A stretch of DNA of 64,000 bases, from positions 1,770,281-1,834,280 of the forward strand of contig CAJXKD010000001.1 in NCBI GenBank assembly GCA_913055735.1. The letters are read 5' to 3'. Below the pieces are notes generated by a model. That model made no database searches and had not been told where the DNA came from. It was given only the letters and a program-made list of their open reading frames with translations. Below, piece by piece: positions 9,751-19,495 of the stretch. Source of the stretch: an uncultured Rhodospirillales bacterium. GTDB taxonomy: Bacteria > Pseudomonadota > Alphaproteobacteria > Rhodospirillales > UBA2165. Numbering within the stretch: the stretch's first letter is position 1; the number at the start of each line of letters is the position of its first letter. Position numbers and translations under genes: made by a program.

Positions 9751-11088
9751 TTACGCTGCCGCGTTCTTTGGGTTGGCTTCGTCGCGGTAGTGATCCGTCC
9801 GCTCGAGATTGTCCTTCAACCGTGTCCTGAGATCGCCCATATCGATCTGATGGATGCTGCCGTCGCCGGCGAGATCAAGCGCATGCGCGGCGGCCGCGCC
9901 CATGGCGGCGCAAGGCGCCATGACCCGCACGCTCGAGAGCGCCGAAATGTCGGCGTCGATGCAACGGCCCGCCGCCACCAGATTGTCGGCGTCCGGCGGT
10001 GTAAGACTGCCGAGCGGCACGTAATGAACGTGGCCGGTCCCGAAACTGTCCCAGATGATGTTCTCCGGCGTGTCGTGCACTTCGATGCCCCAGGCGGTGC
10101 GCGCGATGGCGTCATCAAACTCGGTGCCGTCGATCACTTCCTGCACTTTGAGGTGATGTTTGCCGACGATCCAGCGGGTCTGGCGGATGCCCGGCAGGCC
10201 GTAGGCGCGCACCCGGCACTCACCGAAAGTCTCGGGGAACTCGGCGCGGAGCAATTTCACCGCGTTGTCGGCCTGACGGCGCCCTTCGAGGGCCATCGCC
10301 GAGGTCGCCATCGGTTCCAACGGCGTTTCCATATGGGTCATGTTGAGGCCCACCGTGCCGCGCCCTTCGAAGAAGAACGCGAGCCCGTCCTCGCGGACGA
10401 CGCCGTATTTGCTCGCCGTTTCAGCGATGCGCTCGGCGATTTCTTCGCGCGACGGCGCACCTTCTTCGTTGACGCCCTCGACCACCACCATCTGGGTGCC
10501 ATAAATGGTTTGCGCCGGTTCGCGGCAGGGCAGGCCCGACAGCCAGGCGAGGACGGCGTCGCCGCTGGCGTCGACGAAACCTTTGGCGCTCAACTCGACA
10601 TCGCCGTAGCGGGTGGCGATGTGCAATTTTTTGACGCGGCGGTTCTCAAACTCGACGGAGCGGATCACCGCGCCGAGGATCACCTCGACACCCGCTTCCT
10701 GAATTTTGCGCTCTATCCAGCGCGACAGCGCGATCTCGTCATAGAACACCGTGGTCCAGCCGGGCCCGACCCGGTAGTAGAGATCGTCCGACGCGCCAAG
10801 ATCGTTGAGGATCTCGTCGATGATGCCGTGGGTGAACTGATAGCGGTCGTCACCGTTGGCGAAGATGCCGCAGAAGGTGCCGATGATCGAATTGACCGCC
10901 TGGCCGCCCAATGATGGCAACCCGTCGACGAGCACCACCTTGCGCCCCAGCCGTGCCGCTTCGATGGCTGCCGAGACCCCGGTGATGCCGGCGCCCGCGA
11001 CACAGATGTCGGCGTCGACCTTCCATGTCTGTGGTCCGCCCGTATGCTGAACGATCCTTGTGTCGGTGGGGTAAGCACGGTTTGCCAT
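9751..11088 (-). CDS. FAD-dependent oxidoreductase (FAD_oxidored family)
   Basis: Predicted flavoprotein of 445 residues. The dinucleotide-binding motif is VAGAGITGVSAAIEAARLG at residues 30-48, followed by a GGQAV loop, and the C-terminal FAD contact is NLVAAGRCIDAD. The overall pattern matches the FAD_oxidored group (PF12831), whose substrates are mostly unknown. No signal peptide, so cytoplasmic. It is the last gene of the minus-strand run after prpD, prpB and prpC, 70 bases past prpC, so it may act in the same catabolic route; the reaction cannot be assigned. Confidence 0.75.
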   Translation of the reverse strand: MANRAYPTDTRIVQHTGGPQTWKVDADICVAGAGITGVSAAIEAARLGRKVVLVDGLPSLGGQAVNSIIGTFCGIFANGDDRYQFTHGIIDEILNDLGASDDLYYRVGPGWTTVFYDEIALSRWIERKIQEAGVEVILGAVIRSVEFENRRVKKLHIATRYGDVELSAKGFVDASGDAVLAWLSGLPCREPAQTIYGTQMVVVEGVNEEGAPSREEIAERIAETASKYGVVREDGLAFFFEGRGTVGLNMTHMETPLEPMATSAMALEGRRQADNAVKLLRAEFPETFGECRVRAYGLPGIRQTRWIVGKHHLKVQEVIDGTEFDDAIARTAWGIEVHDTPENIIWDSFGTGHVHYVPLGSLTPPDADNLVAAGRCIDADISALSSVRVMAPCAAMGAAAAHALDLAGDGSIHQIDMGDLRTRLKDNLERTDHYRDEANPKNAAA

Positions 11089-11158
11089 CGGTTTCCTCTC
11101 CCTGCGGGGGCTTCTTGCTTGATTGAGGGTGGAAGGTAATCCGCGGCAACCGGTAAGG

Positions 11159-12286
11159 CTAGCGCACTTTCCGTTCTGCCGGGCCGCTATAGGCGCTCAA
11201 TGGGCGGATCAGCATGTTGTTGGCGTTCTGCTCGAGATAGTGGGCCGCCCAGCCGGTGATCCGCGACGCCACGAAAATTGGCGTATACAGGTTGATCGGA
11301 AAGCCCATCAGGTAATAGGCAGGGCCGGACGGGAAATCCAAATTGGGATGAATCCCCTTTTCGCCGACCATGATGTTTTCGAGAATGTCCGAAATTTCGA
11401 TCCAGGTATCGTCGCCTGCCCAGGCCGACAGATCTTCGAGACACTGACGCATGATCGGTACCCGTGAATCGCCCCAGCGGTAGACCCGATGGCCGAAGCC
11501 CATCACCAATTGTTTGTTGGCGAGACGTTTGCGCAGCCATTTTTCGGCCTTCGCCGGTTTGCCGATGTCGGCAAGCATTTCCATCACCGCTTCGTTGGCA
11601 CCGCCATGCAGCGGTCCTTTCAACGCGCCGATGGCGCCGGTCACCGCCGAATAAATATCGGAGCGGGTCGAGGCGATAACCCGGTCCGCAAACGTGGAAG
11701 CATTGAAGCTGTGCTCCGCATAGCAGGTGAGCGAAATGTCGAAGGCGCGTACGACTTCCTTGGGCGGCACCTTGCCGAAACACATGTGGAAGAAGTTCTC
11801 CGAGAAGGACAGATCGGCCTTCGGCTTAATGCGCGACTTGCCCTGACGGAAACGGAAATCGGTTGCGATCATGGTGGGAATCTTGGCGAACAGATTGATG
11901 GCCCGCTCCAAATCCTTTTTGGCCGGCTCGCCGCCCCAGGCGACCTCGGTGGTGCCGAGATAACTTACCGCCGTGCGGATGGTGTCCATGGGATGCGCGT
12001 TCTTGGGGAAGCGCTTGATCACTTCAACGTGCGGGCGCGTGATCTCGCGGGCGGCACGTTCCTTTTTGCGGAATGAGGCCAACTGGCTCTTGGTCGGCAG
12101 CTCGCCCATCAGCAGCAGATAGGCGACTTCCTCGAAGGAGCATTTTTCGGCAAGCTCGTGTACGGCATAACCGCGATAGGTGAGCATGCGTTTCTCCGGC
12201 ACGACCTTGGAAATGGCAGTGGTATCGGCCACCACCCCGACCAGGCCTTTACGGATATCATTGGCCGCTTTCTTAGCCGCTGCCAT
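11159..12286 (-). CDS. prpC: 2-Methylcitrate synthase / citrate synthase family
   Basis: Condenses propionyl-CoA with oxaloacetate in the methylcitrate cycle. The 375-residue length fits the short PrpC/CitZ type of citrate synthase rather than the long GltA type. Active-site segments visible are GPLHGGANEAVM near residue 224, MGFGHRVYR near 262, and the C-terminal TPIFVASRITGWAAH, which resembles PrpC. Adjacent prpB and prpD make the 2-methylcitrate assignment the better one, though such enzymes usually also use acetyl-CoA. It starts 23 bases after prpB. Confidence 0.88.
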   Translation of the reverse strand: MAAAKKAANDIRKGLVGVVADTTAISKVVPEKRMLTYRGYAVHELAEKCSFEEVAYLLLMGELPTKSQLASFRKKERAAREITRPHVEVIKRFPKNAHPMDTIRTAVSYLGTTEVAWGGEPAKKDLERAINLFAKIPTMIATDFRFRQGKSRIKPKADLSFSENFFHMCFGKVPPKEVVRAFDISLTCYAEHSFNASTFADRVIASTRSDIYSAVTGAIGALKGPLHGGANEAVMEMLADIGKPAKAEKWLRKRLANKQLVMGFGHRVYRWGDSRVPIMRQCLEDLSAWAGDDTWIEISDILENIMVGEKGIHPNLDFPSGPAYYLMGFPINLYTPIFVASRITGWAAHYLEQNANNMLIRPLSAYSGPAERKVR

Positions 12287-12309
12287 GCCTTCTCCCCCCT
12301 TAAATCCTC

Positions 12310-13203
12310 TTAGATCTTGAAATTATAGATGTTCGTATCGAACGAACCGTAATCTTCGTATTGCAGAACCTCGTACAGACGTTTCCGGGTCTGCATGTCC
12401 TTGACCACGTTTTCCTGGGTGCCGTCGCGTTTGATGGCGGCGTAGCCGTCCTCGATGGCCTTCATGGCAAGCCTCAGCGAGGTCACCGGGTAGATGACCA
12501 TATTGTAGCCGAGATTGCCGAGCTGTTGGGTGGTTAGCAGCGGCGTCTTGCCGAACTCAGTCATGTTGGCGAGCAGCGGTACGTTAACCGCCTTGCGCAC
12601 GGCTTCGAACTCTTCCTCGGAATGGAGCGCTTCCGGGAAAATAGCGTCGGCGCCGGCATCGATATAGGCCTTGATGCGGTCTATGGCCGCGTCGAGCCCT
12701 TCGGATTCCTTGGCGTCGGTACGCGCCATAATGACGAAATTGTCGTCCTGGCGCGCTGAAACGGCGGCGCGCAGTTTCTGCACCATGGTGTCGGTATCGA
12801 CCAGTACCTTGTTGTCGAGGTGGCCGCAGCGTTTCGGCAGGACTTGGTCCTCGAAGTGGCAACCGGAAAGGCCGGCGTCTTCCAGTTCACGCACCGTGCG
12901 CGCCGCATTCATCGCTTCGCCGAATCCGGTGTCGACGTCGATCAGGGACGGAAGGTCGGTGGCCTTGGCGATCGAATGGCCGCGCCCGATCACCTCGGGC
13001 AGTGTGGTCAGGCCGATGTCAGGCAGCGCCAAATCGGCGGACACGGCGGCGCCGGAAATATAAACGCCGTCGAAGCCTTGCTCCTCGACAATACGCGCGA
13101 CGATGGGCGCATGCGCGCCGGGCATTTGCAGAAGTTCTCCGCTTGTAAGTCGTTTGCGGAAGTCGATGCGTTTCTGGGCGGCGGTTTTCTGTGTGAACAA
13201 CAT
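12310..13203 (-). CDS. prpB: 2-Methylisocitrate lyase
   Basis: Splits 2-methylisocitrate to pyruvate and succinate; member of the isocitrate lyase/PEP mutase family. In 297 residues it has the catalytic loop PKRCGH near residue 124, the metal-binding DVDTGFG near 92 and HFEDQ near 117. Length and loop fit PrpB rather than isocitrate lyase. Its ATG overlaps the prpD stop as TGATG, so translation is probably coupled to prpD. Confidence 0.93.
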   Translation of the reverse strand: MLFTQKTAAQKRIDFRKRLTSGELLQMPGAHAPIVARIVEEQGFDGVYISGAAVSADLALPDIGLTTLPEVIGRGHSIAKATDLPSLIDVDTGFGEAMNAARTVRELEDAGLSGCHFEDQVLPKRCGHLDNKVLVDTDTMVQKLRAAVSARQDDNFVIMARTDAKESEGLDAAIDRIKAYIDAGADAIFPEALHSEEEFEAVRKAVNVPLLANMTEFGKTPLLTTQQLGNLGYNMVIYPVTSLRLAMKAIEDGYAAIKRDGTQENVVKDMQTRKRLYEVLQYEDYGSFDTNIYNFKI

Positions 13204-14711
13204 CAGAAGATCCCCTTGGGGCTGTCGGCCCCGCCGGCAAGCGGCGTTGCGTCAAGTTGCACGTTGATGTCCTGGACGCGTCCGGCGTCCAAATCGGGCA
13301 GGGATTGCACGAGGTCGAGGAACCGGTCGGACTCGGCATCCGAAATGAGACCTTCGGTCAAGGTCTTGAACTTATTGATGTAATCGGGCCGGGCGAAGGG
13401 CTTTGCGCCGGCGGGATGCGCATTGGCCACGGCCAATTCATCGATGATGGTTTCGCCACCCGCGAGTTTCACTTCAAGCCGGCCGCCGAATGCGCGCTGG
13501 TTGGGATCGGGATGATGATAGCGTTCCGTCCAGGCGGGATCTTCCTGGGTCGAGATTTTGTGCCACAGACGTACCGTGTCTTCGCGCGCGGCACGTTCGG
13601 GAGCATAGGAGCGCACGTGGTGCCATTCGCCGTCCTGGAGGGCGACGGCAAGGATATACATAATGGAGTGATCGAGGGTTTCGCGGCTCGCCTTGGGATC
13701 CATCTTCTGCGGGTCCTTGGCGCCGGTCCCGATTACGTTGTGAGTATGGTGGCTGGTATGGAGAATAATCGAGTCCACCGTGTCCCAGTCGCTGATCTTG
13801 TCGCGTACCCGGAACGCGAGATCGATCAACGCTTGGGCCTGATATTCGGCGGAATGGGCCTTGGTATAGCTTTCCAGAATGGCGCGTTTCGTCTCACCGG
13901 GCGCCGGCAGCGGCACCTGATACTCGGCGTCGGGCCCATCGAGGATCCAGGCGATGACACTGTCTTCGCCTTCATAGATGGGCGAGGGCGCGCCCTCGCC
14001 GCGCATGGCGCGGTCTACCGCTTCGATGGCGAGCTTACCCGCATGCGACGGCGCGAAGGCTTTCCAAGACGAAATTTCGCCCTTACGGGATTGGCGTGTG
14101 CTCACCGTCACGTGCAGGGCTTGTTGCACCGCCTGATAGATGGTTTCGGTGTCGAGCCCGAGCAGCGTGCCGATGCCCGCTGCCGCCGACGGGCCGAGAT
14201 GTGCAATGTGATCGATCTTGTGCGCATGCAAACAGATGGCTTTCACCAGATCGATCTGAATTTCATAGCCGGTGGCGAGGCCGCGGATTAACTCCTTGCC
14301 GCCAATGCCGAGTTGCTGTGCGACGGCGAGGATCGGCGGGATGTTGTCGCCGGGGTGGGAATAATCGGCGGCGAGAAACGTATCGTGAAAGTCCAGCTCG
14401 CGGACCGCGGTACCATTGGCCCAGGCGGCCCATTCGGCATGAACCCGGACGTCGTTACCGAGCCCGAACACTGCAGCACCGCCGTCGCGGGGGTGCGCGA
14501 GCGCCTGTAGGCGCGCCGTCGTCACCGGTCCGCGATTGACGGAGGCGATGGCGACCGAGGCGTTATCGATAATCCGGTTGACGATCATGTCGGTGACGTC
14601 ACCATCCACCGACACGGCATCGGTCGCCACGGACGCGATTTTCCAGGCCAGTTGGTCCTCTCTGGCCAGATGATCGGCGGACGGATGAACATGGACGGAA
14701 TGGATTTGCAT
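13203..14711 (-). CDS. prpD: 2-Methylcitrate dehydratase (MmgE/PrpD family)
   Basis: Dehydrates 2-methylcitrate to 2-methyl-cis-aconitate without an iron-sulfur cluster. The 502 residues cover the full MmgE/PrpD fold, with the [18 protein letters not shown] segment near residues 108-125 and [14 protein letters not shown] near 225. It heads the prp genes in the minus direction. No acnD, prpF or acnB lies nearby, so the hydration of 2-methylaconitate must be done by another aconitase, perhaps a housekeeping one or the aconitase X encoded 3.5 kb away. Confidence 0.9.
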   Translation of the reverse strand: MQIHSVHVHPSADHLAREDQLAWKIASVATDAVSVDGDVTDMIVNRIIDNASVAIASVNRGPVTTARLQALAHPRDGGAAVFGLGNDVRVHAEWAAWANGTAVRELDFHDTFLAADYSHPGDNIPPILAVAQQLGIGGKELIRGLATGYEIQIDLVKAICLHAHKIDHIAHLGPSAAAGIGTLLGLDTETIYQAVQQALHVTVSTRQSRKGEISSWKAFAPSHAGKLAIEAVDRAMRGEGAPSPIYEGEDSVIAWILDGPDAEYQVPLPAPGETKRAILESYTKAHSAEYQAQALIDLAFRVRDKISDWDTVDSIILHTSHHTHNVIGTGAKDPQKMDPKASRETLDHSIMYILAVALQDGEWHHVRSYAPERAAREDTVRLWHKISTQEDPAWTERYHHPDPNQRAFGGRLEVKLAGGETIIDELAVANAHPAGAKPFARPDYINKFKTLTEGLISDAESDRFLDLVQSLPDLDAGRVQDINVQLDATPLAGGADSPKGIF

Positions 14712-14763
14712 GGTCTGATCTGGCGCCTTCCTGGGATCGTTCGTAAGAAGTTCTTGGGATGTA

Positions 14764-16050
14764 TTAAGCCACCCCGTTACCGACGATTATGGCACGGAAA
14801 TCGTTCACGTTGGTATGTGTTGGCCCGGTGATAAATAAATCGCCGAGCGCCGAAAAGAAACCGTAAGAATCGTTCGCGTCCAGGAATGTCCGCGCATCGA
14901 GATTCGCTGTTTGCGCGCGGGTCAATGTGTCCGGATCGATGAACACGCCGGCATTGTCGCCGCTGCCGTCGATGCCGTCCGTGTCGGCGGCAAGCGCATG
15001 AATATTCTTATTCGCGTCGAGCGTAACAGTAAGCGCCAGCGCCAAGGCGAGGCCGTATTCGCCATTGGGGCCGCCCTTGCCGTTTCCCTGTTTGGTTACG
15101 GTCAATTCACCGCCTGACAGAACGACGGTGTCCGGCGGTGTTTCGACGAGAAAGCGCGCATGGTTGTAGGCGACATCCCGGGCTTCTCCTTCGACGGCGT
15201 CGCCGAGCATCTCGACGTTGTAGCCGGCGGCTTCGGCAATCTTTGCCGCCGCATCGAGAGACATGGATGGCGTCGCAATGAGGCGCGTCGTCGTGTTGGC
15301 GAAGATCGGATCGCCGGGCTTTGGGGATTCGTCGGTGCCGCTTACCAGATGTCGCCGGATTGACGTGGGCGTATCGATCTTGAACCGTTTGAGAACAACG
15401 AGCGCGTCCTCGGTCGTTGTCGGGTCGGCGACCGTCGGTCCGGACGCGATGACCGAAGAATCGTCTCCGACGACATCGGAAATTAGCAACGCGACCACCT
15501 GTGCAGGCGCCGCGGCGCGGGTGAGCCGACCTCCTTTTATGGCTGACAGATGTTTCCTCACGCAGTTGATGTCCTGGATCGGCGCGCCAGACGACAGAAG
15601 CGCGTCGGTTACCGCTTGTTTGTCCGCCAGCGATATGCCCGGTGCGGGAAGAGTGAGAAGAGCCGATCCGCCCCCCGATATCAGGGCGAGCACCATATCG
15701 TCGGCTGTCAGATCAGAAACGAGGTCGAGCATGCGGGCGGCCGCATCCGCCCCCGCCTGGTCGGGAACCGGATGGTCCGCCTCCACGACGTCGATCCGCT
15801 CGCAAGGCAGACGTGAGCCATACCGAGTCGTGACCAGGCCTTCGAGCGGCGCGTCTTCGGGCCAATTGTCTTCGACCGCCTTGGCCATGGCCGCCGCCGC
15901 CTTACCCGCGCCGACCACAATCGTCCGGCCCTTGGGGGGCGCCGGCAGGTGGGGTGGCAAACAGGTGGCCGGATGAGCTGCGGCGAGCGCCGCATCGAAC
16001 ATTTTCGTTAATATGTCGCGGGGGCCATGGCCTTTCGTCGGAACATTCAC
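14764..16050 (-). CDS. gckA: Glycerate 2-kinase (DUF4147-MOFRL; older name hydroxypyruvate reductase TtuD)
   Basis: Phosphorylates D-glycerate to 2-phosphoglycerate. The 428-residue protein has the N-terminal DUF4147 domain ([15 protein letters not shown] near residue 47, ISGGGSALL near 125) and the C-terminal MOFRL domain ending [15 protein letters not shown]. The start overlaps the stop of the cation-transporter gene by ATGA, an unusual partner for a sugar-acid kinase. It lies 52 bases upstream of prpD and probably shares the transcript. Confidence 0.88.
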   Translation of the reverse strand: MNVPTKGHGPRDILTKMFDAALAAAHPATCLPPHLPAPPKGRTIVVGAGKAAAAMAKAVEDNWPEDAPLEGLVTTRYGSRLPCERIDVVEADHPVPDQAGADAAARMLDLVSDLTADDMVLALISGGGSALLTLPAPGISLADKQAVTDALLSSGAPIQDINCVRKHLSAIKGGRLTRAAAPAQVVALLISDVVGDDSSVIASGPTVADPTTTEDALVVLKRFKIDTPTSIRRHLVSGTDESPKPGDPIFANTTTRLIATPSMSLDAAAKIAEAAGYNVEMLGDAVEGEARDVAYNHARFLVETPPDTVVLSGGELTVTKQGNGKGGPNGEYGLALALALTVTLDANKNIHALAADTDGIDGSGDNAGVFIDPDTLTRAQTANLDARTFLDANDSYGFFSALGDLFITGPTHTNVNDFRAIIVGNGVA

Positions 16051-17000
16051 GGGGCCGTTTCTTCCTTGAACGCCCTGAGGTCCCTCTTGTGTGCCGCAAT
16101 GCTCTGCGCTTCGATGAACACCCGGTTGATCTGCGGATAGGTCAGCTTGATGATCCGCTCCATTTCGGAGATGGCGCGTTCTACCTCGACGGAGGTCAGA
16201 TTGTCGGCGAAATCGATGCTGAGATTCAGCAACACATCCTCGGGGCCGAAATGCATGGTGAGCACCTCGTTGATGGCGAGGATGCCCGGCGTTTTCTCGG
16301 CAATTTTGCGCACGCCCTGGACGACGTCGTGCTGCGCACCTTCGCCGATCAGCAGCCCCTTGCTTTCGAAGGCGAGCAGCGCGGCCGTGACTGCCAGGAT
16401 GACACCGATCAAAACCGAGGCGACGCCATCGAGGACGGGCATGTTCAACTCGTGTCCCAACCAGATACCCACAAAGGCAACGATCAATCCGAGCATGGCG
16501 GCCGAGTCTTCGAACAGCACGGTAAAGACGGTGGGGTCCTTACTGCGCCTGATGGCATTGATGAAGCTTCGCCTTCCCCGCGTTTTCTGGAATTCCCGGT
16601 ATGCGACGTACCAGGCGAAGCCTTCGAATATGATGGCGGCACCCAGGACGGTGAAGTTGAGGCCAAGATTGGTGACGGGATGGGGCTCCAGAATCTTGAG
16701 GATGCCTTCGATGATGGAGATGCCGGCGCCCAAACCGAAAATCAGGATGGCGACGACGAAGGTCCAGAAATAGAGTTCCATCCCATATCCGAATGGATGT
16801 GCTTCGTCCGCCGGGCGGTTGGAGCGTTTGATGCCGTAGAGCAACAGTACTTGATTTCCCGTGTCGACGAGGGAGTGAATGGCCTCGCTGAACATAGCCG
16901 AACTGCCCGAAATCAGCGCGGCGGCAAATTTGGTGATTGCGATCAGGAAATTGCCGGCAAAGGCTGCGTAAATGACCTTTTTAGAGCCGCCATGTGCCAT
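16047..17000 (-). CDS. Cation diffusion facilitator (ZnT9-like CDF transporter)
   Basis: Integral membrane divalent-metal exporter, 317 residues with six predicted membrane segments and a cytoplasmic C-terminal domain. The second membrane segment carries HSLVD (metal-ligand HxxxD pattern) near residue 43; the fifth has FEDSAAM, as in the ZnT9-like branch, where the canonical HxxxD is altered. The loop RSNRPADEAHPFGYG is typical of that branch. Substrate unknown (Zn, Mn or Fe). First gene of the minus run that continues into glycerate kinase and prpDBC, and divergent from the MscS channel. Confidence 0.88.
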   Translation of the reverse strand: MAHGGSKKVIYAAFAGNFLIAITKFAAALISGSSAMFSEAIHSLVDTGNQVLLLYGIKRSNRPADEAHPFGYGMELYFWTFVVAILIFGLGAGISIIEGILKILEPHPVTNLGLNFTVLGAAIIFEGFAWYVAYREFQKTRGRRSFINAIRRSKDPTVFTVLFEDSAAMLGLIVAFVGIWLGHELNMPVLDGVASVLIGVILAVTAALLAFESKGLLIGEGAQHDVVQGVRKIAEKTPGILAINEVLTMHFGPEDVLLNLSIDFADNLTSVEVERAISEMERIIKLTYPQINRVFIEAQSIAAHKRDLRAFKEETAP

Positions 17001-17112
17001 ATTGTGCTATCCCGCGTTGTCCACTGACAGCAAACTAAGCGGCGAATGCCGGGGTTACAATTGCCAATTCTTTCTTGTGACAAAAACCGTAACCGACGAT
17101 ACATTCCAAGCC

Positions 17113-19467
17113 ATGATATCCCCTTTCATGAAAATTCAGGCCCGTTTGGCCGCGTTCCTGTTTCTCTTGGTCTTTGGCGCCGTCTTGACGCTCGCGGTGG
17201 TGCCTCCTGCCGTTGCGCAAGGATCGGATACCACGGTCCAGACTGAACCAAGGAATGCCGACGCGTCGGCCAGGGACATCGAATCCCTTATTCAAACGCT
17301 TGAAAACAGCGAGGCGCGCCAGAAACTAGTCGAGCAATTGCGGACGTTACTTGAAGCGCAGGGCAAGACTGAGGCGGAAGCCGAGACGACGAGCATTGGC
17401 GCGCGCCTGATTAATGCGCTGGCCGCTCGGGCGAAAGAGGCGGACGAGGTCATTCAGGGAGCGATCATCGTCTTCCGCGATGCCTCCAAAGTCGGTGATT
17501 GGTTTCGGGCACAGGTCGATACGCCGGCGACGCGACAGGAATGGGTCAATCTGATCTATAAATTGATCATCGTCCTGATCGCGGCGGTCGCGGCGGGATG
17601 GATCGTGCGATCGCTACTGGCCCATCCACGCCGCGCCGTCGAGGGACGTGCTGCGGAAAGCTATATCGTGCGGCTTCTGTTCCTTGTGATACGGACTTTC
17701 CTCGATTTTATTCCTGTTGTAGCCGCTGCCGCTGCCGCTCATATCGTTCTGCCGTTGACCGAGCCGCGGGATCAAACCCGCCTTGCTGTTGTTACCGTGA
17801 TTACCGCGTATGTCCTCGCGGAGGGCATCATGGTCCTGGCGCGGATGGTTTTGGCGCCCCGCGTCGAGGGATTGCGCTTCATCCCGGCCGGCGGTGAAAC
17901 CTCGAATTACCTTTATGTTTGGGCCCGGCGTTTCACCTACCTTTGGGTTTACGTCTACTACTTGGTCCTGGTGCTTGGCGCCCTCGGTCTGCCGCCGGCG
18001 AGCCAGCATTTCATAACGCTGCTTCTCGGGCTGGTGATTGCAACCCTTTCTATCATTTTCGTGCTGCAGAACCGCAAGCCGTTTGCGGACTTCCTGCGGA
18101 CCGAAGACGAAATTTCAGAACACGGCCATCCCCTCGTCGCGTTACGCAATCGGCTGGCCGACGTGTGGCATGCCCTGACCATCATTTACATCAGCGCCGT
18201 TTTCCTCATCTGGGCGCTAAGGGTCGAGAACGGGTTTGAGAACTTCCTGCGGTCTTCGGTGGTGACAGTGTTGGCGATCATCGTCGCCATGCTGGTCGGT
18301 CACGTCATTCAGCGCGGGGTTGCACGGGGGTTCTCCGTCAGCGACGACGTCAAGACCCGTTATCCGGGGTTAGAAGATCGGGCGAACCGATATCTGCCGT
18401 TGCTCAATCGGGTGTTGCGGTTGGTTATCACGTTGGTCGCGATCACCGTTATCCTTGAAGCCTGGGGCGCTGATGTACTTGGGTGGTTCGAGGGGCCGGC
18501 GGGCGAGCGAGTCCTGTCGGCGGCGGTCAGCATCATTATCGTGTTGGTCGTGGCGCTGGTGGCCTGGGAAGGCGCGAGTGCCGCCATTGAGCGCTATCTC
18601 AACAAAACGGAACTCGATTCCTCGGCGTTGGCACGGCGTGACCGCGCGCGGACTCTTTTGCCGCTACTTCGCAATGTGTTGATGTTCACCATATCGGTTT
18701 TGGTCATCTTGGTTGTGCTCGCGGAACTGGGGGTAAGTATCGGTCCGTTGCTGGCCGGTGCCGGTATCGTCGGCCTCGCCATTGGCTTCGGGTCGCAGAA
18801 GCTGGTTCAGGATGTTATCACCGGCGGGTTCATCGTCTTTGAAGACGCGGTTGCCGTGGGCGATGTCGTCACCGTCGCCGGCACGTCAGGGCGGGTCGAA
18901 GGTATGTCCATCCGATCGATCCGGCTGCGCGATCTATCGGGAAATGTCCACAATATCCCGTTTAGTGCCGTCGATACGGTCACCAACATGACCAAGGAGT
19001 TCTCCTTCTACGTCTTCGAAGTGGGCATCGCCTACCGCGAGTCCGTGGACGAGGTTATGGACGTATTGCGGGGTCTCGGCCAGGAGCTGAAAGACGATCC
19101 GGATTTCGGCCCCAAGATCATCGAGCCGCTCGAAATTCTAGGTGTCGATGCTTTTGCCGATTCGGCCGTGATCATCAAATGCCGCTTCAAGACCATGCCC
19201 ATCGAACAATGGGTGGTTGGCCGTGAGTTCAATCGCCGCATGAAAAACAAGTTCGACGAGTTGGGCATCGAGATTCCGTTCCCGCATCAGACAATCTATA
19301 TGGGTGTGGACAAGGACGGAAATGCGCCATCCCTCAACGTGCGCACCGACCTTCTCGAGAAAGTGGCCGAGACGCAATCGTCACACAGCCAGCCGTCCGG
19401 CGGTACCGGTGCGCATACACCGACCTCGACACCGTCGGACTCGGGGCAGCAAGACCAAGGCGACTAA
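17113..19467 (+). CDS. MscS-family mechanosensitive channel, large form
   Basis: Inner-membrane channel gated by membrane tension, about 784 residues, much longer than E. coli MscS. A signal peptide (hydrophobic stretch ending VVPPAVAQG) precedes a periplasmic region of about 110 residues with possible coiled coil, then about ten membrane segments. The pore helix GPLLAGAGIVGLAIGFGSQ and the beta domain with FIVFEDAVAVGDVV lie near residues 542-580. A Ser/Thr/Gly-rich tail ends the protein. ATG 17113 (or 17128) is preferred over 16972, which lies inside the opposite-strand CDF gene and would bury the signal peptide. Confidence 0.88.
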   Translation: MISPFMKIQARLAAFLFLLVFGAVLTLAVVPPAVAQGSDTTVQTEPRNADASARDIESLIQTLENSEARQKLVEQLRTLLEAQGKTEAEAETTSIGARLINALAARAKEADEVIQGAIIVFRDASKVGDWFRAQVDTPATRQEWVNLIYKLIIVLIAAVAAGWIVRSLLAHPRRAVEGRAAESYIVRLLFLVIRTFLDFIPVVAAAAAAHIVLPLTEPRDQTRLAVVTVITAYVLAEGIMVLARMVLAPRVEGLRFIPAGGETSNYLYVWARRFTYLWVYVYYLVLVLGALGLPPASQHFITLLLGLVIATLSIIFVLQNRKPFADFLRTEDEISEHGHPLVALRNRLADVWHALTIIYISAVFLIWALRVENGFENFLRSSVVTVLAIIVAMLVGHVIQRGVARGFSVSDDVKTRYPGLEDRANRYLPLLNRVLRLVITLVAITVILEAWGADVLGWFEGPAGERVLSAAVSIIIVLVVALVAWEGASAAIERYLNKTELDSSALARRDRARTLLPLLRNVLMFTISVLVILVVLAELGVSIGPLLAGAGIVGLAIGFGSQKLVQDVITGGFIVFEDAVAVGDVVTVAGTSGRVEGMSIRSIRLRDLSGNVHNIPFSAVDTVTNMTKEFSFYVFEVGIAYRESVDEVMDVLRGLGQELKDDPDFGPKIIEPLEILGVDAFADSAVIIKCRFKTMPIEQWVVGREFNRRMKNKFDELGIEIPFPHQTIYMGVDKDGNAPSLNVRTDLLEKVAETQSSHSQPSGGTGAHTPTSTPSDSGQQDQGD

Positions 19468-19495
19468 TCGGGCGACTAAGACGTTGCGGCAGTCC

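Noticed and set aside
9790..10914. 374-codon plus-strand frame opposite the FAD oxidoreductase
   Set aside because: Mirror of a clear flavoprotein gene. The same applies to long frames at 13257-14291, 15954-17027, 8231-9070, 36391-37209 and 54521-55765, each opposite or overlapping a gene with intact motifs.
16972..17112. N-terminal extension of the MscS gene
   Set aside because: It lies inside the opposite CDF gene and would place a signal peptide 50 residues into the protein.
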